A program made the translations under genes and the position numbers. Below the pieces are notes generated by a model. That model had not been told where the DNA came from. It saw only the letters and a program-made list of their open reading frames with translations, and searched no databases. From the NCBI RefSeq assembly GCF_014633365.1, contig NC_068341.1:23046339-23110338 (forward strand): DNA of 64,000 nt. The letters run 5' to 3'. The DNA is from Diospyros lotus. Its lineage: Eukaryota > Streptophyta > Magnoliopsida > Ericales > Ebenaceae. Position 1 is the first letter of the stretch. Each line of letters opens with the position of its first letter. Positions 21,385 to 33,597 of this stretch are shown piece by piece.

Positions 21385-24300
21385 TGGAGGTACGAAGGAT
21401 TATGGTAGACATGGGTAGTTCAGTAAACCTTATGTACAGAGGATGTTTTGACCAGATGGGACTAGGGTCAAATCAGCTGATAGCATCCCCGGAGCCGCTC
21501 TATGGTTTCAATGGCAACGCAGTAATTCTAACATGACATATCAAACTCCCCCTTACGGCTGGGGATTCCGATCTTCAGGCCACAGTAATGGAAGATTTCC
21601 TTGTATCGATAGCCCTTCCGCGTACAATGTCGTCATGGGGAGGCTTGCCATGAACGACTTGAATCTGTTTGTCTCAACCAGAGCCCTGGCAATCAAGTTC
21701 CCAACTCCAAATGGGATCGGATGTGTAAGGGGCGAGTAGTATTCGGCAAGATGTTGCTATAAGGAGGCATTGAAAATAGGGCTAAAAGGAAAGAAGATCA
21801 ACATGGTCTCTAGAGGGGAGGTGTGAATCATCAGTGGCAAAGGGGTCAGTCACGACCTGGATCTGCGCGAGGTGGGCTGCGACCGAGCTGCCAGCTTGGC
21901 AGATGAGCTGGAAGACATTGTGGTCAGTGACACCGATGCTGAAAGATGTCTCAAGCTGGGCAAGAGCCTATCCCTCGAGGTAAAATCCCAACTGATTGAT
22001 TTTCTTAAGGCAAATTTAGATGTATTCGCCTGGAACCATGAAGATATAGTGGGAATAAACCCAAACGTGATGCTACATTGACTCATATTGACCCCAACCA
22101 TAAGCCAGTTTGCTAGAAGAGGAGACCCATGACAGTTGAGCGTTACGCGGCCTTGAAAGAAGAGATAGACAAACTCTTGTCTAACAAGTTTATCAGGGAG
22201 GCCTGTTATCCAGTTTGGGTGGCAAACCCAGTCCTGGTGAAGAAGAAAAATGAAAAGTGGAGGACCTGCGTTAACTTCACGGACTTGAATAAAGCCTGCC
22301 CAAAAGACAGTTTCCCTCTCCCCATAATTGACCAGTTTGTGGATGCAACGGCTAGTCACCAGCTTCTTAGCTTCATAGATGCTTACTCGGGGTACAACTA
22401 GATTCCTATGAACCCCGAAGAAGAGGAACATACATCATTTGTCACGGATCGGGGGCTATATTGTTACAAGGTAATGCCCTTTTGACTAAAGAATGCAAGA
22501 GCAACCTACTAGCGATTGGTTAATATGATGTTCGGGGACCTGATTAGAAAAACCATGGAGGTATATGTAGATGACATGCTGGTGAAGCCTAAGCAAGTCG
22601 CCAACCATGTCCGCGACTTAGAGGAGGCATTCCAGGTGATGAGGAAATATCAGATGAAATTGAACCCACTCAAGTGCTCATTCGACGTATCTTTTGAGAA
22701 ATTCTTGGGCTTCATGGTGAATGAAAAGAGGATTGAGGCCAACCCCGAGAAGATTCGAGCTTTGCTTGACATGTGATCACCCACCAAGAAAAAAGAAGTA
22801 CAAAGCCTCAACGGTCAGATTGCTGCCCTCAACAAGTTTATCTCAAAAGCCTCTGATAAATCCATCCCATTCTTTAATATCCTGAAACTGGCACAAGATT
22901 TTCGGTAAACAGAGGAATGTGAAATTACCTTCTAGCAACTGAAGGAATATATGGGACGAGCTCCCCTTATGTCGAAGCCAAAGGAAGGGGAAGAGATGAT
23001 CGTCTACTTGGGGGTATCTCGGCATGCTATTAGTGCAGCGCTGGTGCAAGAAGAAGACCAGGTGCAATACCCGGTGTATTATGTGAGCCACAAGCTACTA
23101 GATGTTGAAACAAGGTACACCCCTATGGAGAAGCTCGCCTACAGCTTAGTAGTTGCTTCGAGGAAGCTACGCCCCTATTTCCAAGCCCATTAGATTGGCG
23201 TATTGACCAAGTACCCACTAAAGTAGATCTTACAGAAACCTAACTCGTCCGATTGTTTACTCAAGTGGGCCATTGAGCTCGCTTAGTTCCACATAGAGTA
23301 CAAGCCAAGGTTGGCCATCAAATGGCAGTTGTTGCCAGATTTTATCATGGAATTCACAGGCCCAGCGGAGGAGGAGCCCGACTTTTCAATAATTCTTGTT
23401 TGGAAGTTATTTGTGGATGGGTCTTTCAGCAAGCATGGATTTGGAGCTGGTGTACTCCTAATAAGCCTGGAGGGACACAAGATCCCTTATGCGTTAAGAT
23501 TTGGGTTTAAGGCAACCAACAATGAGGCTAAACACGAGGTGCTGTTGGCAGGTCTATGCTTGGCAAGAGAAGTGAAGGCAGAATAGTTAGCAATTTTTAG
23601 TGACTCCTAGGTCGTAGTATGTCAAATACGAGGGGAATATCAAGCAAAGGGCCAAAACATGATAGCCTACCTCCAGAAAGTCCAAAACCCAATTCGACTC
23701 TTCGAGGCATACGAGTTGCATCAAGTGCCAAGGGACTAGAACTCTCATGCCGATGCCCTCGCTCGCTTGGCGTTAGTAGGAGATACAAATTCCTTGGGGG
23801 CCATTCCCGTGGAGTTCCTAGCAGCACCGAGCACGAAAGGACAAGGTGAGATGTTAATAATCGAGCTGAGGCCGGATTCATGGATGAAGCCCATCATTGA
23901 CTATCTGTAAGAAGAAAAATTGCCAGGTGACAAGTTAGAAGCACGACGTACACAAGCTCGGGCAGCTAGATACTGCATTCACAATGACATACTTTACAAA
24001 GGGGGGTCTCAACCCATTGTTGAGGTGCATTGATAAGCCTGATTGCCAGGTAGTTCTCATATAAATAAACGCAGGTCACTGCGGCAATCACGCTGGGGGG
24101 GTATCCTTGGCTCAAAAGGGACTTTGCCAGGGATTTTACTAGCCCACCATGAAACAAGACGCTATAAATCTAGTGAAAAGGTGTGACGCATGCCAAAGAT
24201 ACCACGAGCTCCACCCGCCTATCTATAGCAGATGTGCACCCCGTGGCCTTTTGCTATGTGGGGTATTGACCTAATTGGGCCACTTCCTACAACTCGCGGC

Positions 24301-24900
24301 GGATGCAAGCATGCTATAGTGGCTATTAACTACTTCACCAAATGGGCGGAAGCAAAGGAGCTCGCGCAAATATCCACGATGAAGGTAGAAAAGTTTGTGT
24401 GGAGTAATATTATTTGCAGATTCAGAGTCCCTTAACAGATAGTGGCAGACAACGGAACCCAATTCACCAGCAAACAGTTCATCAAATTTTGCGAATCGTT
24501 GGGAATCCAGAAGAGCTTCACGGCTGTGAACCGCCCGTAAGCCAATGGACAAGTCGAGGCTATGAACAAAATAATCAAACAGATACTAAAGACAAAGTTG
24601 GAGGCCAGAAAGGGAGCCTGGGTGGACGAGTTGCAAATAGTGCTCTGGGCCTATCGGACCACAGCTTGTACCACCATGAGAGAAACTCCTTTCTCTATGG
24701 TGTATGGGTCTGAGTCAATTATCCTAGCGGAGAATGAAGTAATCAGTCAGCGTAGAGCCACCTTCGACCCAGAGAAGAACGACCAGCTACTGGGCACAAA
24801 CCTTGATTTACTTGAGGAGGCAAGAGAGATAGCTCGCATGAGAGTAGCGATCTATCAATGGCGTGTGGTGAGATACTATAATCGGAGGGTTTAGGTCCAG
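21385..24900 (+). pseudogene. Pol of the TAT element: protease, RT, RNase H, second RNase H, integrase
   Basis: Protease near 21390 shows VRRIMVDMGSSVNLM, where the family active site D-T/S-G has become D-M-G. RT spans about 22129-22776 with VDDM preserved as YVDDMLV (near 22564) but stops at 22399 and 22484. The RNase H core lies about 22950-23190. A second, archaeal-type RNase H with LFVDGSFSKHGFGAGVLL, NNEAKHEVLLAGL and HADALARLA lies about 23405-23770. Integrase runs from about 24060 with H-H-C-C ligands (GHCGNHAGG, CDACQRYHE), the core WGIDLIGPLPTTRGG (24256) and VADNGTQF (24442), and the catalytic Glu in NGQVEAMN (24545). Frame changes throughout show loss of function. Confidence 0.88.
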
Positions 24901-25730
24901 TGCAACAGTGTCAGCGACCTCGTGCTACCCCTTGTTCTCCTAAGAGCTCGTAAGACCAGTGACGAGACATTAGGCCTAAACTGGAAAGGCCCCTGTAACG
25001 ACCCGCTCCCACTTACAGGTGCCACCGGTAAATAATCGACCGGATTACTCACCCGACAAACCACAACTGAAGGGTTGGACTATGTTTCAACAGAAAACGC
25101 CCTAGGTGGGAACTAGGCTTCGTCCTTCCCTTCGCTCCACTCAAGAATCGGTCCCAACTCAAATAAGAAAAATCCAGCGGACCAAGACCCGAAACCCGAG
25201 TGAGCTTCACCTCTCTTCAGTTCGCCCCATAGCAAGCCAGAGGTGACCCATGCACAAAGCTAGCATACAAACACTTCGCTGAGTATTGGAGATTTATGAG
25301 AACATACCTCGCTGATCTTTACTCGGTCCGAAACTTGGCTTTACCAACTATGCCACATTCAACAAGCAATCTCACAATAATTATCACACTATGATGAATA
25401 CAACAATTAAATACATTTAACGCTCAACAACACATACATTTACTCACAAGGGTATATATACATAATGATGCGAGCCTATGAAGATCCCTTTGGTTGCATC
25501 TAAAAGCCCACGAACAAGTTGAGCATCATCCCAAGAAAGCCAAACCAGATTCAAGTAAACGAAACAAAATAAGAAAAAGAATGATATAGACGCCACACTC
25601 CAGAATAAGAGAAGAAGTTGGGAGCGATAAGCCTTGGAAATTGGACGCCACAAGATTGGAACAATCTTGATAAGTCTTGAGTTCTTGGAAAAACCAAGTG
25701 AGAAAGTTCTCCTTTCAATAATCACGAAAA

Positions 25731-26903
25731 TTAACCAACCTCTCCATTGCTCCTTAAAACCATTGTCCTCTTGTTTGGACATTGAGATGCAATATGTCCC
25801 TTGCCTAAACACTTAAAACATTTTATATCCCGATTTCTATTAGATTGAGGCTCAAAAGTACCTTTCTCCTTGCTAGGACCCACTTCCTTGCCCTTGTAAG
25901 ACTTAGGCTCGAATTTGGTTTTAAGATCTGCCTTTTCCTCCCTTTTGCTCCAATTTGGTTTCCAAGTTGAGGATGAACCCGAAATCTGTCCCACCCGTAC
26001 AACACCTTTTCTTTTGAGTTGCCTCTCAACTTTCATGGCCATGTGTAACATATCCTCTAGCTCAACATAATGTTGTAGCTCTACCACATTGGCAATGTCT
26101 CTATTTAGCCCTTGTAAAAACCTAGCCATGGTTGCCTCCCTATCTTCCTCCACATTGGCTCGAATCATGGCAACCTCCATTTCCTTGTGGTAATCCTCCA
26201 CACTTCGGGCACCTTGAGTGAGGCCTTGTAGCCGCTGGTACAAGTCTCGATAGTAATGACTTGGAATAAACCTCTTTCTCATGATTGACTTCATTTGTTC
26301 CCAAGTGTCCACAGGCTGTTCACGGTTTCTTCTCCTATTCAAAACAACTTGATCCCACCAAATTATAGCATAATCAGTAAATTCAACAGCAGCAAGTTTT
26401 ACCTTTTTGATTTCAGAGTAGTTATGACAGTCAAACACAAGTTCCACTTTCTTTTCCCACTCCAAATAGGCTTCCGGATCATTCTTTCCTTGAAATGAAG
26501 GAATATTCATTTTAATGCTCCCCAAGTCACGATCATAGGTATCTCTTCTTACTGGATTCCTCCCACCAAATCTGTTAGCCCGTTCATTGCCCAATCTGTT
26601 TGTGGCTTGATCCTCAAATTCTTGCTCATCATCTCCATCTCGGTCTAGAGTTCTCGGCCTCCTCACATTTCTTCTTCCAAATCTGTGGCCGAATCTAGGC
26701 AAAGTAGATTGATCATCAAAGTTTAGGTCATCTTCTTCATCATCCTCATATCCATCAAGATGACTTTGTCTCCCCAAGTTAGCACTTTCACGAGCTGGTC
26801 TTCTTCTCACATCAGTTGGGCCAACTTCTTGCTTTTCTATTCTTTCTATTCTGTCAGTCAATTCTCCAAACATAACATTGAAGCGTTCAAAGTGTTGTTG
26901 CAT
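25731..26903 (-). CDS. Gag-like ORF of a Ty3/gypsy element (truncated, open)
   Basis: An uninterrupted 390-codon frame on the minus strand. The N-terminal part is coiled-coil-like and acidic/Arg-rich ([26 protein letters not shown]...). A capsid domain follows with [52 protein letters not shown] and [21 protein letters not shown], then a CCHC zinc knuckle ([14 protein letters not shown], about residues 367-380). It stops soon after the knuckle and no pol follows, so the piece is separated from its polymerase. It is far less decayed than neighbouring element genes. The start could lie elsewhere in the upstream leader. Confidence 0.85.
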   Translation of the reverse strand: MQQHFERFNVMFGELTDRIERIEKQEVGPTDVRRRPARESANLGRQSHLDGYEDDEEDDLNFDDQSTLPRFGHRFGRRNVRRPRTLDRDGDDEQEFEDQATNRLGNERANRFGGRNPVRRDTYDRDLGSIKMNIPSFQGKNDPEAYLEWEKKVELVFDCHNYSEIKKVKLAAVEFTDYAIIWWDQVVLNRRRNREQPVDTWEQMKSIMRKRFIPSHYYRDLYQRLQGLTQGARSVEDYHKEMEVAMIRANVEEDREATMARFLQGLNRDIANVVELQHYVELEDMLHMAMKVERQLKRKGVVRVGQISGSSSTWKPNWSKREEKADLKTKFEPKSYKGKEVGPSKEKGTFEPQSNRNRDIKCFKCLGKGHIASQCPNKRTMVLRSNGEVG

Positions 26904-26997
26904 TGCTTGTGAGGTTATATTTGAATCTTTATGCAGGTTACTAACATGGACCCAAAAGACAAGGGAGTTCGAGAAGAGGGGAGTAGTGACAATTCAT

Positions 26998-27564
26998 TTG
27001 TAAGGTGAACCCTAACTCAACCTGAAAACCATGGTTGCCAAGTGAGGTTTGACCCAACCTTATATACTAGCCCAGATCTTCTTACGCAACCGATGTGGGA
27101 TTCACATCATTCACTCACCCTTTGAAGAGCCGACGTCCTCGTTGGCTCCAACCATGCACTTGACCCACGACGCTTGACTCACTTTTTTGTGAGCCCCACG
27201 TGTGGTATCACTTGAGGACCTGTTGCCAGCTGCCAAGTTTTTAATACCAAACCCACTACGCTTGACCCACTTATGTGAGCCCCATACCAAACCCACTACG
27301 CTTGACCCACTTCTATGGGCCCCACGTGCGGTATCCAGCAAGAGGTCTATGGGCCCCACGTGCGGTATCTAGCAAGAGGTCTCTGTGAGCCCCACGTGTG
27401 GTATCCGACAAGAGGTGAGCTAGGCCGCGCACAGGTAGGCTCTGATACCAAATGATAAGGTGAACCCTAACTCAACCTGAAAACCATGGTTGCCAAGTGA
27501 GGTTTGACCCAACCTTATATACTAGCCCAGATCTTCTTACGCAACCGATGTGGGATTCACATCA
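26998..27564 (-). mobile_element. TRIM (terminal-repeat retrotransposon in miniature)
   Basis: A 567 bp element with two nearly identical 112 bp LTRs (26998-27109 and 27453-27564; minus-strand start TGATGTGAATCCCACATCGG). The interior is 343 bp and non-coding. Next to the right LTR the minus strand reads TTTGGTATCAGAGCC, an exact-looking initiator Met tRNA primer site. At the other end CAAAGGGTGAGTGAA precedes the LTR as polypurine tract. The interior contains three or four repeats of the word GCCCCACGTG(T/C)GGTAT. A clean target duplication was not found. Confidence 0.88.
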
Positions 27565-29854
27565 CATAACACCACATGGCTATGCATAAGAGGTAATAAA
27601 ATACACAACTCGGGCAACACAGCTAGTTGCCACAACAGCCTCCCGGCGCCATCCCTGCTTCCATCTGAACTTGCAACATCTACACATGAGGTAAAACCTC
27701 ATGAGTCATAAAGACTCAATAAGGGTGCAATGCATGTAAATATGAGTATAATCATGTTTATGTATGCCAATGCATGCAAATGAGGCTAGGTCCACTCATC
27801 CTCACAACCCACTAAGGTTTGAGGCATCAACCTATCAGCCCCTACCACACTAGTCCTCCATATGGCCATTGGTCCACTAGGTCTTGCATCACACAAGATA
27901 TAACCACTACATGCCAATGCAACATAAAAACATTATCAAGCATATTTACCAACTTGCAAAGCCACCTCCACATGGGGCCATCCCTTACCTGGCTCGAAGC
28001 TTCATCTCTGCCTCGGCACGAATTCCAGCCTGAATTTCAAGTTCTTCTAGGATCACCGTCCCTCTGGTCGAACCTAGATGTAACCACACACAAAATCCCA
28101 ACTCCATTAACCTCCGGCATTAAACCAATGCCCTCAACTATGCCACACATCACCAAAATCATCCATTATCTAATTTCAAATAACCCCAACACAGGGTTTA
28201 ATCCAACTAATACTACATAATTCATTATCTCACATAATGAAAATAATCAAATTAATTTACCTCAATTAATTCAAAAGAAATAATTAATTACCTCATTCAA
28301 TTGAAAGGAAAAATCGGCCAATCGCCCACGCCGACGTTGCTTCCCGAGCAGCCATCTCATGCCCGAAATCCCATTCTCGAGCTTCCGGTATGCTCTATGA
28401 GCCTCAAAATAATTTCCAGGACTTTTCCCCAATTTTCTGGAATTTTTTTAGGATTTTCCCCCAATTTTCCAGATTTTCTTAGTTTCTATTTTCTTTTCTT
28501 TTTCTTTTTATTTTATTCCCTCTCCACTGTTCACCATCCCCTACCTCTCGCGTGCGCACAACGCACTTGCGCGCTGGCCACCGGCCACCGCCATGCAAGC
28601 CGCTGCAACTGCCGACGCCACCCTCGCCGGTTGCCTTCAATCGCCTCTCCACAACTGCCATCAGCCGACGCCGGCGCAAGCCTCACACCCGCCTGCACAG
28701 CCGCACCAGCGAGCTGCCATGGCCGCTACTGGCCCAGCTTCGTCGTTGCAGCCCTTGGCCTTCATTGATGACGCTGCCGGCCCCTACTGCTCAAGCCAAT
28801 GCCAACCACCATCGGCTGCCTCCATCGTGCCATCGCAACCCACTCGCAGTGCCACCGAGAGCCGCCTCTGTTCTAGCCATGCTACTGCAACCAACGCCAC
28901 TAAAACCGCCATGGATGCCGAGCTTCTGGCCGCCTCATGCGCCACCGCACGCCTTGGCTGCTTCCCCGCGAGCTACCAGCCACTTGCGGCCACCATCGAT
29001 CGCCAAGCTCACCTCGATCGACCTCCATTGTAGTGGCCATGGCCCCTGTTGCTTCGACTGCTGGAACCGACCAGCAACCTCCCACTACTTCTCTCTCTCG
29101 ATCTCGCATGCTCTCTCTCGATCTCACTCTCGCGATCTCTCTCTCAATCGCTCGATCTCTCTCTCGGCCGATCTCGCGATGCCTCGGATCTGCTCTATTC
29201 GGCCATTTCAAATGACAGAGATAAGACATAGGAAGCTTCCTCTCACGCGGGCGATTACACACAAATACTTATATATATATATATTTACATATTAACCCTT
29301 TAATTCTCATTATTTCACTTCAACAATTAATAATTGCTCTTGAAGATTCTTATAATTACACTTGGGCCCTTCCAATGCTTAAATTAATTATAATTAAGCC
29401 ACTCAAAATCTCGGTTTATACGAAATTAATAACCGACCGCTACTCGGGAATACTGACCTTGACCCTGCGCCTGCACGGGACCTTTATTCGACTCGAAAGC
29501 ACTTAAGAGTTGCCTTACTCAGAAAATCAAACCACCCCTAGGGTCCCCTCAGCTTCCAGGAAGTCTCCTCCGACTATTCAGTATTGACACCCACTCTGGC
29601 TTATACAGAATATATTCCGAAAATTATTCCCGGTCGGACCATTTCTTGCGTCATTAGCTTCGCCTCGAGATGCTCATCAACCTCATGCCCTCTTCCCTGG
29701 ACATCCAAGTCCCGAGGCACTCCCTGCCGCCAATTCGGCAATTTTATTAATTAATTTCCCAGGACCGACTCTTGGGCTTCCCGAACCACTCGAGATCCTT
29801 TCAAAATAATCAAAAATTATTTATTTTTAATACCATGTAATACCGGGTATTATA
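27565..29854 (-). repeat. Tekay-type LTR sequence (minus orientation)
   Basis: Non-coding, with a (TA)n tract near 29270-29284, CT-rich low complexity at 29080-29190, and a GC-rich stretch (28550-29040) giving long but meaningless frames. The 29230-29854 part aligns in order with 60990-61561 (shared words AAGCCACTCAAAA and TTAATAACCGAC-like, and TTCCCGGAAGTC-like). It represents an LTR of the composite insert. Confidence 0.65.
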
Positions 29855-29970
29855 GCCCCTATACTATAAAAGAGTGCCTCGGCAATGGAGTGTATCACTT
29901 GGCCGACATGGATGGAGCCATTCTCCCAAGGACTTGGAATACGGAGCACCTCAGGCCATATTTCCGATAA
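29855..29970 (+). pseudogene. C-terminal end of the TAT element integrase
   Basis: After the insert the plus strand reads GPYTIKECLGNGVYHLADMDG...TWNTEHLRPYFR and a stop, the usual end of TAT-lineage polyproteins. It continues the frame broken at 24993. Confidence 0.8.
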
Positions 29971-31190
29971 GCAAACATTTATCTTTCATATGATATTAGC
30001 TATTAATTGACATCTCATTTTCGCCAAATATTGCCTTGTTAATAAAATTGAGCATGCGATTTATGTGATATTAATGTGTTTTGTTTCCTGCCAAATCTTA
30101 TTACATCCACATTTTGTTTGTTAAAAATAAGAATCAAGAGATAATCTGGGGTTTGAGGGATATGGTTTGCCAACTGGGACCCATTCAACTTGGTTTACGT
30201 GCCATGGTTTGAGGCTTATTTGAGCATTCACCATAATGCTCACCTTAGACCATGGTTCGTAAAATGGAATCCATTCATCTTGACCGCAATGTCATGGTTT
30301 GGTGTTCTACGAAGTAATCGCCTCAGCAACCACTTCCATCAAATGATATCGAGTCAAGGTTCACTAGCTAGGGTCCTTTCATCTTGACTTAATTCATAGT
30401 CTGCGACCTACCCGGGTGCTCTCATTCGGTTCATCTAAAACTTGTAAAAGCCATGGTGTGTTAGCTGAGGTCGTAGTACGATCCACCTAGACACATAGCT
30501 TGGCAACGCGAGACAATAAAATAAAAATCCATGGTATGTTAGCTGGGGTCAACCTATAATCCATCCGGACATATAACTTAGCGATACGAATGGGAGTTCC
30601 ACTAGCTGAGATCTTTTTATCTTGGCTCAAGCCATGGTCTGCGACCTGCCGGGGTGTTCACTCTCGACTAGTTGGACTCTCAAGAAGCCACGATGTGTTA
30701 ACTGAGATAGCAACACGATCTACCTGGACATGTATATTGGCAAAAGTTTCCATTATAGCCCGTATGTTATTTCATCAAAACGTGTCGACTAAGGATTACC
30801 TAAATTTGCCTAAGTATGGATGTCTGCAACATTTAGACTCATATCGATTACTGATTACTATGACTTTCGTTGACGAGCCACTTTTCAAACTTGTGAGTCA
30901 CGAGCTGGAAATTCTCTAGATCTATCTGAATTTATCGTTATCAAGTTATATTATCAAAGACTTCGTCCAAGTTATACTTTCGAGACTACCCAGATATGCT
31001 AAAACTTTCTGAAGCTCGTTTCAAGTTATATTGTGGAGATAAGTTCAAGAATCATTTATTAAGACTTCGATAAATTTCAAGTTTGATTGGCTTGAAATTA
31101 GTGAAGAAATTTAAAGCAAGAGGTATAAGTTCAAAAAATGCTTCATTTCATTGAATAAGTACTTGTATTACAAAGCAAGCAAAAAAGAGC
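29971..31190 (+). other. 3' non-coding region of the TAT element
   Basis: No coding sequence is recognised. Loosely repeated words occur (CCATGGT(C/T)TG, GGTGTTC, TAGCTG(A/G)GGTC, ACATG near 30170-30740), suggesting an old, diverged array of a few units. Long 3' spacers are usual in this clade. Confidence 0.5.
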
Positions 31191-33597
31191 CTAGCTATGA
31201 GGAATGACAGCGTCAGCAGGCTGGACCTGGTCGGCTTTAGCAGGCTGCACCTTGGCAGTTTCGACCGGTTGGACGTTAGCAAGAGCAGCTGGCGGGGCGA
31301 CCTCGGATGAATCTAACGAGGTGGCAGCTGCAGCGTTCTTAGCAACTTCAGCCGCGTACAGTTTCACCTCCTCTACGACTTGTCCCCTAAAGAATGAGAG
31401 ATCCATCTCAGGATGGTTCAGCCAGAGGGTGTAAAGGAACGCCGAGCAGGTGTCAGACTTAGTTTGACTGCATGCTAAGTCTATCTGAGCTTCCACTTCC
31501 GCCTTGATATTGTCGATGGCCTTATTCGCGATCTGCTCTCACCGATCAACTCGATCGCTAGCCTGTTTTCGTTCGTCCTTGGTTTTCTCCAGCTCTGCCC
31601 TGATTGATTTTAGCTTGTCCTAGGCCCTCCGCATCTCCTCCTTGGCCTTATTCAGCTCGCCCGTGAGCTTGGAGTTGGCAGACACCCACATTTTCTTTGC
31701 CCCGCTAAGCTCCTCACCAAGGTCTTTATTTTTCTAACTGGCCTCCTCAGCCTCCGTTCAAGCAACGAGGAGCTCGGCATGTTGAGTTTTCTTCTCCTTT
31801 TGTAGCTTTATTATTTCACCCTGAAAGGACGTGCTTAGTATTGCATCGAGTTATGCCTTGAAGTCCAGGTGTTGTGTTTTGAGCTTCATGGCAGCAAGGG
31901 AAAGCTGTGAAAGAAGAAGAGTCAACTCGAGAAAAGGCAAAAGTAAGAAATTAAGGTATGAAAAGTGTAACATACAATGAAGCTGTGATGAGCCATGAAG
32001 TTATAAAGAGGGACCCCTTTCATCCCCGCGTCATCCAGGGGCTTGGCACTCGCACCCAAAAGTATGGGCATGCAGTCCAGGAGAGTGCTAACATAGGTGC
32101 CTCCCGGCATGGCCTCCAAGACCACCTCATTTTCAGGGACCTTAGCCCTTTTGCCCCTATCATCCTCTAGCTACTGCGGTTGATCGGGTCTTCTTTTTGA
32201 GCCTACAACAGGGGTGTTCTGGGCCTCCCTCATGACCTCTTTCCTGCGAGCTCCGCTTGAGTCGTGATGGTGAGAGGCAGGAGCTTGCTACCCTGGTTGC
32301 GGATGGGGGCGTTGTTGTTGTTGTGTTTACCAAGGGTGGGGTTGTTGTTGTTGTTCTTGTTGCTATTAGTAATATTTTTTCTACTGTTGTTGTTGTGGGT
32401 GTTGTTGCTATTGAGGACACGACTGCGGTTGTGGCTACTCCGACCTCTTGCCCCGATAGCTAGAGCTTGGAGTTGCGGACGAAGTAGCACTTGATCTGGC
32501 CCTAGATCTCTTTGGCACGACAAGGTCGAGATCCACCATGACTTCGACTTGACTCTCTACCCCTCTGCTGCTGCCGGCTTCTGTGATCTTAGTCGCGAGT
32601 TGAATAGTTCCCGCACCTCGGACCTTGATGGATCCTTCACTCATGACCTTAGCCTCAAGAGAAGGGGCGAGCTGGTATTCCCTGAGTAGTTCGTCTGTCA
32701 GCTCAAAATTTTCCAAGCCCGCTCCCGTAGCAACGAGTTTGTCAAGTATTTTGATTTCTTTGGCCGATAAATTTGGCTTTCCACTCCTGAAATTTGCACG
32801 ACAAAATGAAGATATCAGGACACATATGAAAAGTTCAAAAGGAACTACACGAGCTAAAATGCCCTTACACGGGGTCAGCGTGAAACTAAAGTTATTGAGC
32901 AGCGAAAAGGAAGGGCAGGAAACAAAGAACCAACTGGACTTGTAATCACCCATGTTGGATTTCCCTTTTGTCCTGCCTTGGGGAAGGATAACTTTGTGTT
33001 GAGAAGGACGAGCTACCAAATAGTATAGCCCGTCCTTGGCATTCTTAAAAGAAAAAAAGAATTTAATAAGTCTCGGAGATGGCAGAGAAAGTTTATTCCT
33101 AAGGAACATGATAGCCAAAGAGGTAAGTTGGGTGTATGAGTTTGGGGCAACTGAAATGGTGCGAGCTTGAGCTCGTTCAGGAGGTTGAGAAGATAGGGTG
33201 CAATGGGAAGCCTAAACCCAGACTCGAAGTGCTGGGAACTAATAGTTATGAAGCCGGTTGGGGGATAAGCCGCATGGCAGCTCGGAGATGGGATATACAC
33301 TTGGTAGCCCTTCGGGAGATGGGACTCCTGGACTCAAGTCACCACTTCGTGAAATTTGGCTTTGGAAGGGTATTTCCTAAAGACCTCGCACCCCAGGCTT
33401 CCCTCAACGACCTGCTCGCTGACAGCCGAATTCGTTTCGGAAGACAACACGTATATGGCCTCCCTAACTCGGGAGCTCGTTTCCTAAAGGCTATGCATCT
33501 CTGTCACAAGGCAGTCTTCTGAGTTAGAGGTATCGTCCTCTCCTATGATATGGTTGTAGCGCTCTTGACCTGAGTTCCCTTGAATAGAATCGGACAT
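31191..33597 (-). pseudogene. Antisense ORF of the TAT element (Transposase_28-like)
   Basis: Read on the minus strand between pol and the 3' LTR. The start ATG is at 33597 (MSDSIQGNSGQERYN). A domain resembling the plant family named putative gypsy-type transposon (Pfam PF04195) follows: YQVYIPSPSCHAAYPPTGF, SGFRLPIAPYLLNLLNELKLAP, IMFLRNKLSLPSPRLIKFFF, then YYLVARPSQHKVIL. Two introns with plausible GT-AG ends are inferred (32868-32787 and 31975-31905). An Asn/Thr-rich low-complexity part lies near 32280-32420. The C-terminal part is coiled-coil-like, ends near 31191, and includes LFLWLNHPEMDLSFF-like sequence. At least two stops and a frame change break it. Antisense ORFs are documented in TAT elements, but their role is unclear. 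Confidence 0.75.

Larger units (their letters stand above)
24994..29854 (-). mobile_element. 4.9 kb composite insert in the TAT element (Tekay-type LTR ends, gag ORF, TRIM)
   Basis: Flanked by the perfect 5 bp duplication GCCCC (24989-24993 and 29855-29859). On the minus strand it starts TATAATACCCGG (29854) and ends GGGTCGTTACA (24994), the same kind of ends as other Tekay-type LTRs here. The end segment GGCACCTGTAAGTGGGAGC is shared with the LTR end at 60380-60405. The right 2.3 kb resembles 60411-61561. Between the LTR-like parts lie a gag-like ORF and a TRIM. Whether this is a shortened complete element or one LTR with secondary inserts is unresolved. Confidence 0.75.

Noticed and set aside
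21850..22431. A 193-codon minus-strand frame
   Set aside because: Antisense shadow of the TAT reverse transcriptase.
27240..27420. Short direct repeats resembling a CRISPR or satellite array
   Set aside because: The GCCCCACGTG repeats lie inside a TRIM and lack regular spacers; the genome is a plant's.
28301..29295. Frames of 155-247 codons with Ala/Pro/His-rich translations
   Set aside because: They lie in the GC- and CT-rich part of a Tekay-type LTR, overlap in several frames and have no domain.
32230..32523. Leu/Val-rich plus-strand and Asn/Thr-rich minus-strand frames
   Set aside because: They arise from a GTT/AAC-repeat tract within the antisense ORF. The membrane-like look of the plus-strand frame is a shadow.
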